NCBI GenBank assembly: GCA_013203145.1
Contig: JABMOV010000180.1
Coordinates: 1-38,746 of the forward strand
Length of the DNA stretch: 38,746 bases
Direction: 5' to 3'
Origin: Fidelibacterota bacterium
GTDB lineage: Bacteria; Fidelibacterota; Marinisomatia; Marinisomatales; JABMOV01
Below the pieces are notes generated by a model that saw only the letters and a list, made by a program, of their open reading frames with translations, searched no databases and was not told the DNA's origin. Shown piece after piece: positions 17,261-25,998 of this stretch (the first letter of the stretch is position 1; every line of letters begins with the position of its first letter). Position numbers and translations under genes: made by a program.

Positions 17261-19522
17261 TTACTTATTCTCTTTTGTCTGTGCTTCTATTACCGTGATT
17301 GCTGCCATATTAACTATATCGTCAACTGAACTGGCTGCAAATTGAAGTAAATTTACCGGTTTTTCGAACCCCATCAAAATAGGACCAATAGCCGTTGCAT
17401 TCCCGAGTGATTTGAGCAATTTGTAGGCAATATTTGCTGAATTAAGCTCTGGGAAAATTAACGTATTTGCTTCTTCCTGCAATAATGAAAATGGGTAGTG
17501 ATCTTTGAGCAAAGAAGTAGATACTGCTACATCTGCATGCATTTCTCCATCAACAATTAAATCGGGAGTTTTTTCTTTGATGATCTTTGTGGCTTCTTCC
17601 ATTTTAATAGATTGCGGATGTCTTGCACTACCGAAATTGCTAAAACTCAATAAAGCTATTTTGGGTATAACGCCAAATTTTCTTACTTCTTCAGCGGTCA
17701 GTAGGGCAATTTCAGCTATATCTTCAACAGTAGGATCGATATTCACTGTAACATCTGCGAGAAATTTTATTTTGTTTTTAAATACCAGAATGTAAAGACC
17801 GGCAACCTTATGAATTCCTTTTTTTACACCCATCACTTGCAAAGCCGGTCGAAGAACATTGGCATAGTTTTGGGCTATCCCAGATACCATACCATCTGCA
17901 TCACCCATATTAACCATCATTGATCCAAAATAGTTGCGCCTTTTCATTAAAACATCGGCCCGACGTCTTGTCATACCTTTCCGCTGACGCTTCTCATACA
18001 TTTCAGTCATGTATTTGTCCAGTCTTGCATCTTTCATTGGATTTATGATATCAACGCCCTTTAAATCAACGTGCAGCTCCTCAGCTATTTTGTGTATCAC
18101 TTTTGGTTTACCCAATAAAATTGGATGGGCAATATTCTGTGCTACAATTTGCTGACTAGCACGAATAACTCTGCTCGATTCGCCCTCAGGGAAAACAATT
18201 CGTTTTGGATTCCTTTGTGCTTTATGAATAATTGTCCGAAGGAGTTCTCGTGATTTTCCTAAGCGCGCTTCTAATGAGTCCCTGTAGGCTTCCATGTCTT
18301 CTATCTGAGTTTTAGCTACTCCGGAATCCATTGCCGCTTGTGCGACAGCTGATGCAACGTGAGTTAGCACTCGAGGATCGAGTGGTTTTGGTATTATATA
18401 ATCTCTCCCATATTCAAGACGATCTATATCATATCCTTGTGCAACTTCATCAGGAACATCTTCCTTGGCCAAATTAGCTAGTGCAATCGTTGCCGCCATT
18501 TTCATTTCCTTATTTATTTTGGTCGCATGGACATCAAGCGCACCGCGAAAAATAAATGGAAATCCAAGAACGTTATTAACCTGATTAGGATAGTCAGATC
18601 TTCCGGTTGCCATTAAAATATCTGATCGAGCGGCCTTTGCATCATCATACATGATCTCCGGATCAGGGTTAGCCATTGCAATAACTATGGGATCGTTGGC
18701 CATTGATTTGATCATAGCCTGACTCACTAATCCACCTCGTGAAAGACCGATGAAAACATCAGCACCTTTCATGGCATCTTCCAAAGTGCGAGCTTCCGTT
18801 TCTACTGCGAATATATCTTTATATTTATTCATCCCCTTTTCGCGACCTTTATAAATCACGCCACTACTATCTACTACAAGGACATTCTCAAGTTTCAATC
18901 CAAAATTTGTATAATGCTTTACACAGGAACTAGCTGCGGCACCTGCACCACTAACGACCATTTTAATATTTTCAAGTTTTTTACCAACCAGTTCTGCGGC
19001 ATTTATTAATGCGGCAGCTGAAATGATAGCCGTTCCATGTTGATCATCATGGAAAACCGGAATATTCATTTCTTCAACCAATCGGCGCTCAATCTCAAAA
19101 CACTCTGGTGCTTTAATGTCTTCAAGATTGATCCCGCCAAAAGTCGGTTCCATCAATTTAACGGCTTGTATTAGCTTTTCTGAATCATGAGTATCTAATT
19201 CAATATCAAAGACATCAATATCAGCAAACCGTTTAAATAGTACAGCTTTCCCTTCCATTACTGGTTTTCCGGCTAGAGGTCCAATGTCACCTAATCCCAA
19301 GACGGCTGTTCCATTGGTAATAACTGCTACAAGGTTACCACGAGCTGTATAAAGATTGGCTTTTAATGGATCTTTTACAATTTCTCTACACGGTTCTGCT
19401 ACACCTGGTGTATATGCTAATGATAGGTCCAATTGTGAAATGGTTGATTTTGTTGCAATAACTTCAATTTTACCGGGTCGACCCTCTTGGTGATAATCGA
19501 GAGCCTGTTTTTTGGTAATCAT
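17261..19522 (-). CDS. maeB: Malic enzyme fused to phosphotransacetylase domain
   Basis: A 753-residue MaeB-type enzyme. Residues 1 to about 425 are the malic enzyme, which decarboxylates malate to pyruvate with NAD(P)+: [15 protein letters not shown] near the start, the catalytic Lys in [16 protein letters not shown], the divalent-metal acidic region in [11 protein letters not shown], and the nucleotide-binding [14 protein letters not shown]. Residues 430-753 form a phosphate acetyl/butyryltransferase domain ([36 protein letters not shown]), which in E. coli MaeB is regulatory and binds acetyl-CoA rather than catalysing. Length is as expected for the fusion. The ATG has a good ribosome site (AAAGGA). 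The gene begins 227 bp from a divergent membrane protein gene. Confidence 0.95.
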   Translation of the reverse strand: MITKKQALDYHQEGRPGKIEVIATKSTISQLDLSLAYTPGVAEPCREIVKDPLKANLYTARGNLVAVITNGTAVLGLGDIGPLAGKPVMEGKAVLFKRFADIDVFDIELDTHDSEKLIQAVKLMEPTFGGINLEDIKAPECFEIERRLVEEMNIPVFHDDQHGTAIISAAALINAAELVGKKLENIKMVVSGAGAAASSCVKHYTNFGLKLENVLVVDSSGVIYKGREKGMNKYKDIFAVETEARTLEDAMKGADVFIGLSRGGLVSQAMIKSMANDPIVIAMANPDPEIMYDDAKAARSDILMATGRSDYPNQVNNVLGFPFIFRGALDVHATKINKEMKMAATIALANLAKEDVPDEVAQGYDIDRLEYGRDYIIPKPLDPRVLTHVASAVAQAAMDSGVAKTQIEDMEAYRDSLEARLGKSRELLRTIIHKAQRNPKRIVFPEGESSRVIRASQQIVAQNIAHPILLGKPKVIHKIAEELHVDLKGVDIINPMKDARLDKYMTEMYEKRQRKGMTRRRADVLMKRRNYFGSMMVNMGDADGMVSGIAQNYANVLRPALQVMGVKKGIHKVAGLYILVFKNKIKFLADVTVNIDPTVEDIAEIALLTAEEVRKFGVIPKIALLSFSNFGSARHPQSIKMEEATKIIKEKTPDLIVDGEMHADVAVSTSLLKDHYPFSLLQEEANTLIFPELNSANIAYKLLKSLGNATAIGPILMGFEKPVNLLQFAASSVDDIVNMAAITVIEAQTKENK

Positions 19523-19603
19523 TGTAATTCCTTTATTTTGATATAATGTATTGATAGAATTTACCTGACTCAGTGCATTTAAATCGAGTAAAACAGGATA
19601 TAT

Positions 19604-19621
19604 TTGTCTTATTTATGACAA
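19604..19621. promoter_or_regulatory. Near-perfect 18-bp palindrome, candidate operator
   Basis: TTGTCTTATTTATGACAA pairs with itself at 7 of 8 positions around a TT centre. It lies about 82 bases upstream of the malic enzyme ATG and 128 bases upstream of the divergent membrane gene, inside the 227 bp region between them, which otherwise shows only AT-rich promoter-like sequence. Position and symmetry suit a dimeric regulator such as an FNR/CRP or TetR-type protein, but no consensus is met exactly. In AT-rich DNA such a palindrome could also arise by chance. Confidence 0.3.
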
Positions 19622-19749
19622 TTAATCAAATACTGGTTCAATCTTACGAATTATCCGCTCTATAAAGTACTGCATAATGTCATATATCTTTAGTGTGCTT
19701 TATTGTATAGAAATGATAAGTTTATTCAATTAAACAAGAGCTGAAAACA

Positions 19750-20361
19750 TTGAAACAAAATGAAAACTTAAAATGGATTATGGCGTTTATAGCTCTATTA
19801 ATCCTATTCCTTGCCGTTTCGCCGAACGAAAACTCGTTAGGTTCGACTATTAAATATGTTTATTTACATGTATCCTTAATTTGGTGTGGAAGCGGAGGAC
19901 TTATATTGGTGACTATTTTATTATTAGTTTCTCCAATATTAAAAAATAAGATTTACAGCTTTGATGATATCTCTCTTATTGGTCTTTTGGCGATAAGTTC
20001 ATATTCTGTCGGTTTTATAATTAGTCTTATTTCTGCAAAAATTGCATGGGGATCAATTTACTGGCAGGAACCCCATCTTCAGACATCAATCATATTTATT
20101 ACTATTACGGTTTTGTCGATTGTTTTCATCAATTTATTTCCAAAAATTAAAATGATGCGTTATTTATACTGTCTCCCTGGGATTTTTTATATTCTATCAA
20201 TACCTAATAACCAAAAAATACTCCATCCAGATAATCCCATTGGATTATCCACTTCACCGATGATTAAACTAAGTTTTGCTCTGTTTTTTCTTTTATTCCT
20301 TAGCTTCTTTACATGGTTATTTTTAAGACTAAGGAAAACTCAAATACAAAATTCCAACTAA
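19750..20361 (+). CDS. Divergent CcmC-like membrane protein
   Basis: A 203-residue protein with six predicted membrane helices. The order and loops recall CcmC and other cytochrome c assembly proteins: KYVYLHVSLIWCGSG resembles the first-His helix of CcmC, AKIAWGSIYWQEPHLQTS aligns with the WGxxWxWDxR loop, and a penultimate loop with HPDN sits where the second heme-side His loop lies. The tryptophan-rich WWD-type signature is reduced (YWQEP), so heme handling may be altered or lost. The only in-frame start near the ribosome site is TTG at 19750; the next Met is residue 11. It stands alone, divergent from malic enzyme and convergent with DUF1015 (two bases between stops), with no other ccm gene in the window. 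Family assignment is inference. Confidence 0.7.
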   Translation: MKQNENLKWIMAFIALLILFLAVSPNENSLGSTIKYVYLHVSLIWCGSGGLILVTILLLVSPILKNKIYSFDDISLIGLLAISSYSVGFIISLISAKIAWGSIYWQEPHLQTSIIFITITVLSIVFINLFPKIKMMRYLYCLPGIFYILSIPNNQKILHPDNPIGLSTSPMIKLSFALFFLLFLSFFTWLFLRLRKTQIQNSN

Positions 20362-20363
20362 AG

Positions 20364-21575
20364 TCAAAATTTTCGAAATAGAATGCCTGAATACATCTTG
20401 GGATAAAAATAAGTGGATTTCTGAGGCATTACTCCCCCTGATTCAGCAATATCAAATATTTGTTTTAGTGTCGGTGGTTTTACCAAACCTAGCCATTCAA
20501 ATTTCTCATTTTCAATGAATTCTATTGGTGAGGAAGTACCACGTAAATAGGAAAAATGAGAAATATCTTCTGATTTTGTAGTATCTAAATCAAAACCAAC
20601 TTTTAATACTAAATCATGAAATACTATCACATCTAATTGGACAGATTTGTCAATATAGGTTAGTACCCAACCCTGATTACTTGGTTTATGAACTAATCCA
20701 AATTGAATCCTATCTCCACTTAATATTTCTAATGCATCCTCAACCTTATCAACCTTTTGAATCTCAAACTTCGTACTAATTCTTGATAAATTTTCTTCAG
20801 GAGAACTGTGTACATCGTTAATTATTCTGTGGGTCGGTAATACAAGCATCCCGGGATTATATGAATTCACTAACGTGACCATGACCCGGTTACTACCATT
20901 AACATCTTTATGTTCATTTTGATATCGTAGTGCCGTTTTGTACCGATGATGTCCATCGGCAATTATAGCTTTTGAGTTATTCAATGTCATTTGAATAGTG
21001 TGAACTTTATTGCTATCTCTAATTGCCCACATTCGCACATTTACACCATCATCAGTTCGGCAATTTTGCCACGAAGGAGTATCTTTCAACTCTTCCCAAA
21101 TGGATTCAATAACGCGATCTTCATCGCTATAACTCATAAAGATCTGACCCGTATTTGTCTGTGTTTCTTCCATCAGACGAAAACGATCTTCAATATGCTT
21201 CTCCATGGTTTGTTCGTGAGGGAATATTCCTTCTCCCAACGGTTCGAGTTCACATTCTGAGATAATTCCTGTGCGGATTATTTCAGTACCATCTAACAAA
21301 TAGGTTTGTTCAATTAAATAGATTGCCGGATACAAATCTTGAATGACAACCGCCTCATTTACCCATTGATCAAGGGTAGAAGCAGCCACTGGATACCGCT
21401 CATCTCCGGTCTCTTTTGTTAAGATTATTCGTGAAAAGTTGTAAGTGGAACAATCGTACAATTTGCTCTGGTCATCCTTGGAGATTACATCGTATGGTGG
21501 AGATACAACTTGGCTTAGATCTGCAATTTTTTCTGGATTATAATACCAGGCACGAAAGGGATATATTTTAGGCAC
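20364..21575 (-). CDS. DUF1015 family protein (possible small-molecule kinase)
   Basis: A 403-residue protein with the DUF1015 hallmarks: start VPKIYPFRAWYYNP, then VVSPPYDVISKDDQ at about 23-36 and AIIADGHHRYKTALRYQNE mid-protein. The DGHHR motif is shared with ParB/sulfiredoxin-fold kinases such as archaeal serine kinase SerK and staphylococcal SbnI, so phosphorylation of a small hydroxylated compound is a reasonable but unproven idea. The start is GTG. It lies 15 bases downstream of the LicC-like cytidylyltransferase, as the last gene of the leftward surface-glycan set. DUF1015 genes elsewhere are often next to serine biosynthesis genes (general knowledge); none is seen here. Confidence 0.85.
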   Translation of the reverse strand: MPKIYPFRAWYYNPEKIADLSQVVSPPYDVISKDDQSKLYDCSTYNFSRIILTKETGDERYPVAASTLDQWVNEAVVIQDLYPAIYLIEQTYLLDGTEIIRTGIISECELEPLGEGIFPHEQTMEKHIEDRFRLMEETQTNTGQIFMSYSDEDRVIESIWEELKDTPSWQNCRTDDGVNVRMWAIRDSNKVHTIQMTLNNSKAIIADGHHRYKTALRYQNEHKDVNGSNRVMVTLVNSYNPGMLVLPTHRIINDVHSSPEENLSRISTKFEIQKVDKVEDALEILSGDRIQFGLVHKPSNQGWVLTYIDKSVQLDVIVFHDLVLKVGFDLDTTKSEDISHFSYLRGTSSPIEFIENEKFEWLGLVKPPTLKQIFDIAESGGVMPQKSTYFYPKMYSGILFRKF

Positions 21576-21590
21576 AGAATTCTCTATTTA

Positions 21591-22319
21591 TCATTGATAC
21601 CATTTAGTAGAAATGATATCGCGGGCATTATCCAAATCTTCTTTAAAATCAATCTCGATACATGGAAAATGTGTAATGTCCTCATAATAAATATCTGTAA
21701 AATCTAATAACGGGTGAATAGCTGCTTCAAAATAATCCGCATTACCACCCGCTTCAACTAATGCTTTCAATGAATGTGAAAATGATTGACCAAATTCGGA
21801 CGAAAATTTTGCAACACCGATAAATTCTCCCAGGGAATTTTCCTGAATAATATCCTTTCCAATAGCTACAATCCTTTGGTCTTTTCCTTCAATTACTTTA
21901 ACCTCTTCGCGACCACATTTTTTTATTTCGACTGCCAAGGCAGATTGAAATTTCGATGAAATGATTTGCTGGAGCAATGCTTTTGGATACACAACGTCCG
22001 CATTCATTAACAAAAATGGTGCATCAAATACATGAGAAATAGCCATATTCACAGAATACGCTGTATTCGTCTCAAAATAATGGTGATTAATAACCGGAGT
22101 TAGAATAATCTTCTGATAATTTTCTGAAATGTATTCCATTATGCGTTCCCGATAGTAACCCAAAACCATCGTCACTTCAGTAATTCCCAGTTCAAGTAGT
22201 GCTGATAATTGATAATCAAGAATACGTTTGGGACCAACTTCCAGTAGACATTTCGGTTGATTGTAAGTGAGGGGATATAATCTTCGGCTTACGCCTGCGG
22301 ATAAAATAAGTGCTTTCAT
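21591..22319 (-). CDS. LicC-like nucleotidyltransferase
   Basis: A 242-residue NTP-transferase of the RmlA/LicC fold. The nucleotide loop is LILSAGVSRRLYPLT with the Lys of QPKCLLEVG; the metal-binding acid is in LLMNADVVYP, and CIEIDFKEDLDNA closes the fold. Its short length, the NTAYSVNMAI segment and the GEFIGVAKFS strand are most like CTP:phosphocholine cytidylyltransferases and related enzymes activating phospho-alcohols, rather than the 290-aa glucose-1-phosphate thymidylyltransferases. It would make a CDP-linked donor for the LicD-type protein encoded across the divergent gap. The true substrate (phosphocholine, phosphoethanolamine, 2-aminoethylphosphonate or a sugar phosphate) is open. 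Confidence 0.85.
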   Translation of the reverse strand: MKALILSAGVSRRLYPLTYNQPKCLLEVGPKRILDYQLSALLELGITEVTMVLGYYRERIMEYISENYQKIILTPVINHHYFETNTAYSVNMAISHVFDAPFLLMNADVVYPKALLQQIISSKFQSALAVEIKKCGREEVKVIEGKDQRIVAIGKDIIQENSLGEFIGVAKFSSEFGQSFSHSLKALVEAGGNADYFEAAIHPLLDFTDIYYEDITHFPCIEIDFKEDLDNARDIISTKWYQ

Positions 22320-22366
22320 AATGGAGGTAAAATTAGGGGCAATAGAACATAATTCATATGAGCAGA

Positions 22367-23446
22367 TTATGGTTTCAGGTACTCTAAAATACCTTCAATG
22401 AGCCTTTCGGAGGCTTTCCCATCAACCTTATATAAAAATTTATTCTGCGCTTCTAATCGATTTTTATCATGTTCTCCAGAATTCTCAAGGGATTGTTTTA
22501 TTGCCCTTTCAATTTCTATTGGAGAATTTGCTTTGATTGTAAAATCAACTTCTCCCAATCTTTTAAAATCTAATCGTTTATTTATTAACCATGGGAATAA
22601 TTGATGCTTTTTCCTTAACGTGTAAAAATCGGTTTGTATTATGGGTTTATTTACTGCAAGAAATTCAAACATTGTAGAAGAAATGTCTGAAATGAGTCCA
22701 TCAACAATAGGGTATAATGGTACAATATTGTAGTATGATTCTGGAACCAGTTTAATATTTATATTTCGCTGTTCTGCAGATTTTATTAAACGAACATGGT
22801 GACGGTATTTAGATTTTGTCCAACTAAATTGATGCAGTTTTATTAAAACATTTACTTTCAGCTTTGACTCAGCAAGAATTGGGATCGTTTTTTCCAACGA
22901 TGATGGGTAAAAGGTTGGTGCATAAAGAAATGTTGGATAATTATCTTCAAAATGAATAGCTCCAGTTTCTTTATCATTGATCTTTCTATCAGAAAAAAGA
23001 GCATCCAGCTTTGTAAAGCCCGAAACAATTGGATGAATGGACAATCCTTTTAGTGAAGGCAATCGACTTGGTGCTTCCACGGCAAGAATGTCAACACGGG
23101 GAGAAATATCATTGTAATAAGATTTTTTTAATCCGATGCCATGGTATACTAGTACAACACATGTGTTATTTGCTGCAATGGCTTCAAGATACCCCTTATT
23201 TCCTGCAATTATGATATCGAATTTTTCACTTTTTATAAACTGTTTCCTCTCTTTCTCATTTTCAGATCGAATAATATTTAGTTTTAAAGATTTACATTCT
23301 TTATAAAACAATGTTTTTTCATTAACCGGGACGTTTTGATTAATTGATACTGAGATATCATGCGAACCATTTTTATTAAATTTATAAATAATCGGTAAAA
23401 ATTGCGGTAAATAGTATAAATGATGGTGTTCAAATAGGATTTTCAT
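22367..23446 (-). CDS. CDP-glycerol-type phosphotransferase 1
   Basis: A 359-residue member of the CDP-glycerol:poly(glycerophosphate) glycerophosphotransferase (TagB/TagF) family with a GT-B-like fold. The ATG at 23446 (MKILFEHHHLYYLPQFLP) overlaps the upstream stop as ATGA, so I reject the longer reading from 23485. Family motifs are VYHGIGLKKSYY (catalytic-type His after the Rossmann half), FLYAPTFYPSSL, VDGLISDISSTMFEFL (donor-binding Asp-Ile-Ser-Ser) and the tail VDGKASERLIEGIL. Such enzymes transfer alditol-phosphate from CDP donors onto a lipid-linked glycan at the cytoplasmic membrane. The protein lacks the long N-terminal region of polymerising TagF, so it may add one or few units. 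Confidence 0.85.
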   Translation of the reverse strand: MKILFEHHHLYYLPQFLPIIYKFNKNGSHDISVSINQNVPVNEKTLFYKECKSLKLNIIRSENEKERKQFIKSEKFDIIIAGNKGYLEAIAANNTCVVLVYHGIGLKKSYYNDISPRVDILAVEAPSRLPSLKGLSIHPIVSGFTKLDALFSDRKINDKETGAIHFEDNYPTFLYAPTFYPSSLEKTIPILAESKLKVNVLIKLHQFSWTKSKYRHHVRLIKSAEQRNINIKLVPESYYNIVPLYPIVDGLISDISSTMFEFLAVNKPIIQTDFYTLRKKHQLFPWLINKRLDFKRLGEVDFTIKANSPIEIERAIKQSLENSGEHDKNRLEAQNKFLYKVDGKASERLIEGILEYLKP

Positions 23447-24468
23447 TGTGAGAACTGTTTTCTTGCTTGCCGTTTCCGCACCCATCCGGGATTTTTCTTT
23501 TTCAGGCCGGTGAGTTGATTTTCCCTGATAATTTTAAGGATGGTTTCAATCAATCGTTCTGATGATTTTCCATCGGTGTAAGGGTGTAAATCCGCTAAGT
23601 AAGATTTTCGTGCTTCTGAGAATTCGTTGGGGTCTTCCATTGATCGTACAATCGCTCCGAATATTTCTTCTGGTAAATCAATATTTAATCCTTTATCAAT
23701 CCGTGTTGTACTCTTATAGGTGATTATAGGTTTATTGAACAAAAGATATTCATATGTCACCGATGAAGTATCGGCTATCAGAATATCAGATTCAGCCATC
23801 AATGGAATTATATTATTTGATTCCACAATTTTAATGTTTTCACACTCAAGTTTTTTGGCCATTTTGACCAAATCCTTATCCATTAGATCATGAAACTTTA
23901 TAAGCCAATTCAACGGTTTGTCTATCAATGAACGAATCTGTGGAATGAGTGCGGGTGCAGATGTATACCGTGGACTAAATGTTGGCGCATACAAAATAAT
24001 GGGATCATTTGTTTCAAATTGGCATGACTCATGTGCTTTTTCTGAACTTGAATATTGTGAGATTGCATCAAGTTTAGGCCAGCCCGTTTCCTTTACTAAG
24101 AACGATTTGTGCTTTTGCTCCAGTGCATTAATTTTTTGAGTCATGTGAGGTCCCGGTGTACAATACAAATCGAAAAAACCGGTGATCCGATAATGTCCCT
24201 TTTTCTCTTCACCCAAACCATGAAATATCTGGACTTTTATCCCTGGCCAAAAATCAGGAACAACATTGCCAGGAACTAAAACAACATCCGGATTAAATTC
24301 ATGCACTTCCTCATTTGTTGTTAATGTTATACCTAATAGTTGCTGATTTTGCACATTTTTTCCAAGAAACCAACGTACTTCACCCAAACTGGATTTTATC
24401 AGGTATTGATATACTGGTTCTAAAATTCCAATGGAATATGGCTTCGTTACTAATAGAAGAAATTTCAA
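23443..24468 (-). CDS. CDP-glycerol-type phosphotransferase 2
   Basis: A 341-residue paralogue of its two neighbours. The first in-frame start is TTG at 24468 (LKFLLLVTKPYSIGIL read as MKF). Conserved features are QIFHGLGEEKKGHY, IILYAPTFSPRYTSAP, ESDILIADTSSVTYEYL and the tail YTDGKSSERLIETILKI. The final 25 residues are strongly basic (KKKNPGWVRKRQARKQ), which suits peripheral membrane attachment. A 102 bp gap separates it from the third paralogue upstream and holds an 18-base inverted repeat, so an extra promoter may start here. Reaction class (alditol-phosphate transfer) is inferred from family; acceptor unknown. Confidence 0.83.
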   Translation of the reverse strand: MKFLLLVTKPYSIGILEPVYQYLIKSSLGEVRWFLGKNVQNQQLLGITLTTNEEVHEFNPDVVLVPGNVVPDFWPGIKVQIFHGLGEEKKGHYRITGFFDLYCTPGPHMTQKINALEQKHKSFLVKETGWPKLDAISQYSSSEKAHESCQFETNDPIILYAPTFSPRYTSAPALIPQIRSLIDKPLNWLIKFHDLMDKDLVKMAKKLECENIKIVESNNIIPLMAESDILIADTSSVTYEYLLFNKPIITYKSTTRIDKGLNIDLPEEIFGAIVRSMEDPNEFSEARKSYLADLHPYTDGKSSERLIETILKIIRENQLTGLKKKNPGWVRKRQARKQFSQ

Positions 24469-24506
24469 ATTATAACCATCGACCTATTACGTTTCTTAAA
24501 AATGGC

Positions 24507-24524
24507 TGTGTTTCACGCAACACA
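24507..24524. promoter_or_regulatory. Perfect 6+6 inverted repeat, candidate operator
   Basis: TGTGTT and AACACA flank a 6-base centre (TCACGC). The repeat lies about 40 bases upstream of the TTG start of phosphotransferase 2, inside the 102 bp gap. The arms recall CRP-type half-sites, but the total width is 18 rather than 16 bases, so this is only a candidate site for a dimeric regulator. Confidence 0.3.
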
Positions 24525-24570
24525 AATGTTTATAGTTTTATGGGGAGAATATTTTTGAAGCTTCATTATT

Positions 24571-25710
24571 TTATTTTGATACAAAATTATATATTGCTTC
24601 CGCGGCGCGAATGGAATATTTATTAGCTGAAATATCAATATATTGTGGAATATGGTTTTTCTGATAATCGATATACGATTTGTCCTCTATTAATAATTGC
24701 AGTATACCCTTTAGTTCTGAAATATTATTCATAACCGGACCATATCTCCAATGTCGATAATTAATATCATCTTCCCATTGGACACCATGGGCATTCGTAA
24801 AAATACAAGGTCGGGGTTTTATAGCAATCCACTCATAAACTTGACTGCTAACATCGCCCATATAAATGTTGGCAATCCGTAAATAGGAGGAGTTAACACC
24901 CGCTTCACTCCCAAGGTCAATATGAATATTTTCCATCTGGTAATCATCAAAATTCAAGTCATAATTATATTTATTTTTCCAGTGTTTTAATTGAATATGT
25001 GGTGCAAATAAAAAATTATATTCCTTATTGGCCTTGAAATAATCCATTAGTGGCCTGCACCATGCTTCAAATGATGACAAATGGGGGCTCCAATGTGGCG
25101 TATATAAAATAATTGGATTATCATTGGGAAATAATTGCTGTTTTAAGCCGGTTACATCAACCGGATAATCCAGTTTGGGCCACCCAACTATTGCAGTGTT
25201 TTTTTTATCTAATACACCTGAATCATGAAGCCGCTGCTGATGATAGGCTCCAGGAAGCAACAATAAATCATAATTCCCGAGATTCGGTTCAAACCCATAT
25301 TTGCGATCTCCACATCCATGATACTGATATATAAGTTTGGGGTTGGTAATCCGATATTTTTTTGCTGAAGTTACTGTTGAATGCGATGTGGCAAGAACCC
25401 CATCAACGGATCTAAGATATGGAGCAATTTTAGGCATTGTATCAGATGGCGACGGATATGTTTTGTTCTTTATATTTAAATACTTAAAACGAAATGGGAG
25501 CGGGATTTCTTTAATTATTGTATTTTGGATTGGATACAAACTCTGAATATTCTTTAGTAATCTCGTGTGTTCTGGAGAACAGGATACCAATACAATCTTG
25601 TATTTATTTTGCATATTAGAAAGTTCAACTGCTGTCATTGCACTATGGTATAAATGATGAATACCATGTAAATATAAAAAAGCAATACTAGGGGAAGATG
25701 ATATGGTCAT
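24571..25710 (-). CDS. CDP-glycerol-type phosphotransferase 3
   Basis: A 379-residue GT-B-like protein, the most divergent of the local set. The N-terminal half begins SIAFLYLHGIHHLYHSAM. The family's glycine-histidine motif is YQYHGCGDRKYG, followed by IILYTPHWSPHLSSFE and IANIYMGDVSSQVYEW, where Asp-Val-Ser-Ser replaces the usual Asp-Thr/Ile-Ser-Ser. The C-terminal SSERLIE tail seen in its neighbours is replaced by ANKYSIRAAEAIYNFVSK. It may use a different CDP-alditol or act as a primase-type enzyme like TagB; this is inference. Its ATG is 13 bases beyond the stop of a 57-aa ORF. Confidence 0.8.
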   Translation of the reverse strand: MTISSSPSIAFLYLHGIHHLYHSAMTAVELSNMQNKYKIVLVSCSPEHTRLLKNIQSLYPIQNTIIKEIPLPFRFKYLNIKNKTYPSPSDTMPKIAPYLRSVDGVLATSHSTVTSAKKYRITNPKLIYQYHGCGDRKYGFEPNLGNYDLLLLPGAYHQQRLHDSGVLDKKNTAIVGWPKLDYPVDVTGLKQQLFPNDNPIILYTPHWSPHLSSFEAWCRPLMDYFKANKEYNFLFAPHIQLKHWKNKYNYDLNFDDYQMENIHIDLGSEAGVNSSYLRIANIYMGDVSSQVYEWIAIKPRPCIFTNAHGVQWEDDINYRHWRYGPVMNNISELKGILQLLIEDKSYIDYQKNHIPQYIDISANKYSIRAAEAIYNFVSK

Positions 25711-25723
25711 TTAATTCGAACGA

Positions 25724-25897
25724 TTACTTTCTGAATTCATTTGAATATAAGGTTTTATATTGCCTGCTGTATTGAAGTAATTCTTCATGTGTCTCAAGTT
25801 TATTTAGAGTCTTCAATTTCATTTTAAACAATTTTACTTTTTTCAATAACGCACGCATCCTTTTCCAGTAAATTTTACCCTGTTTGTATGATATCAT
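25724..25897 (-). CDS. Small basic 57-aa ORF
   Basis: ATG to TAA encodes 57 residues in the 288 bp gap between the divergent glycan gene sets. The N-terminal half is very basic and amphipathic (WKRMRALLKKVKLFKMKLKT); the C-terminal half is charged and aromatic (THEELLQYSRQYKTLYSNE). An in-frame stop lies 27 bases upstream of the ATG, so it is not the end of a longer gene as the sequence stands. It ends 13 bases before the next start on the same strand, which fits an operon leader gene. No strong ribosome site is visible. It could be a real membrane-associated peptide, a remnant of a helical linker from a larger transferase, or chance. Confidence 0.45.
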   Translation of the reverse strand: MISYKQGKIYWKRMRALLKKVKLFKMKLKTLNKLETHEELLQYSRQYKTLYSNEFRK

Positions 25898-25998
25898 GAA
25901 ACAAATAGTTTGTACGATATCTTAAGGTTCACCAATATGCGTGGGCAAATATACAATCATCATATGGCAATATTGCCGACTATGGAGAAAAGATAGCA

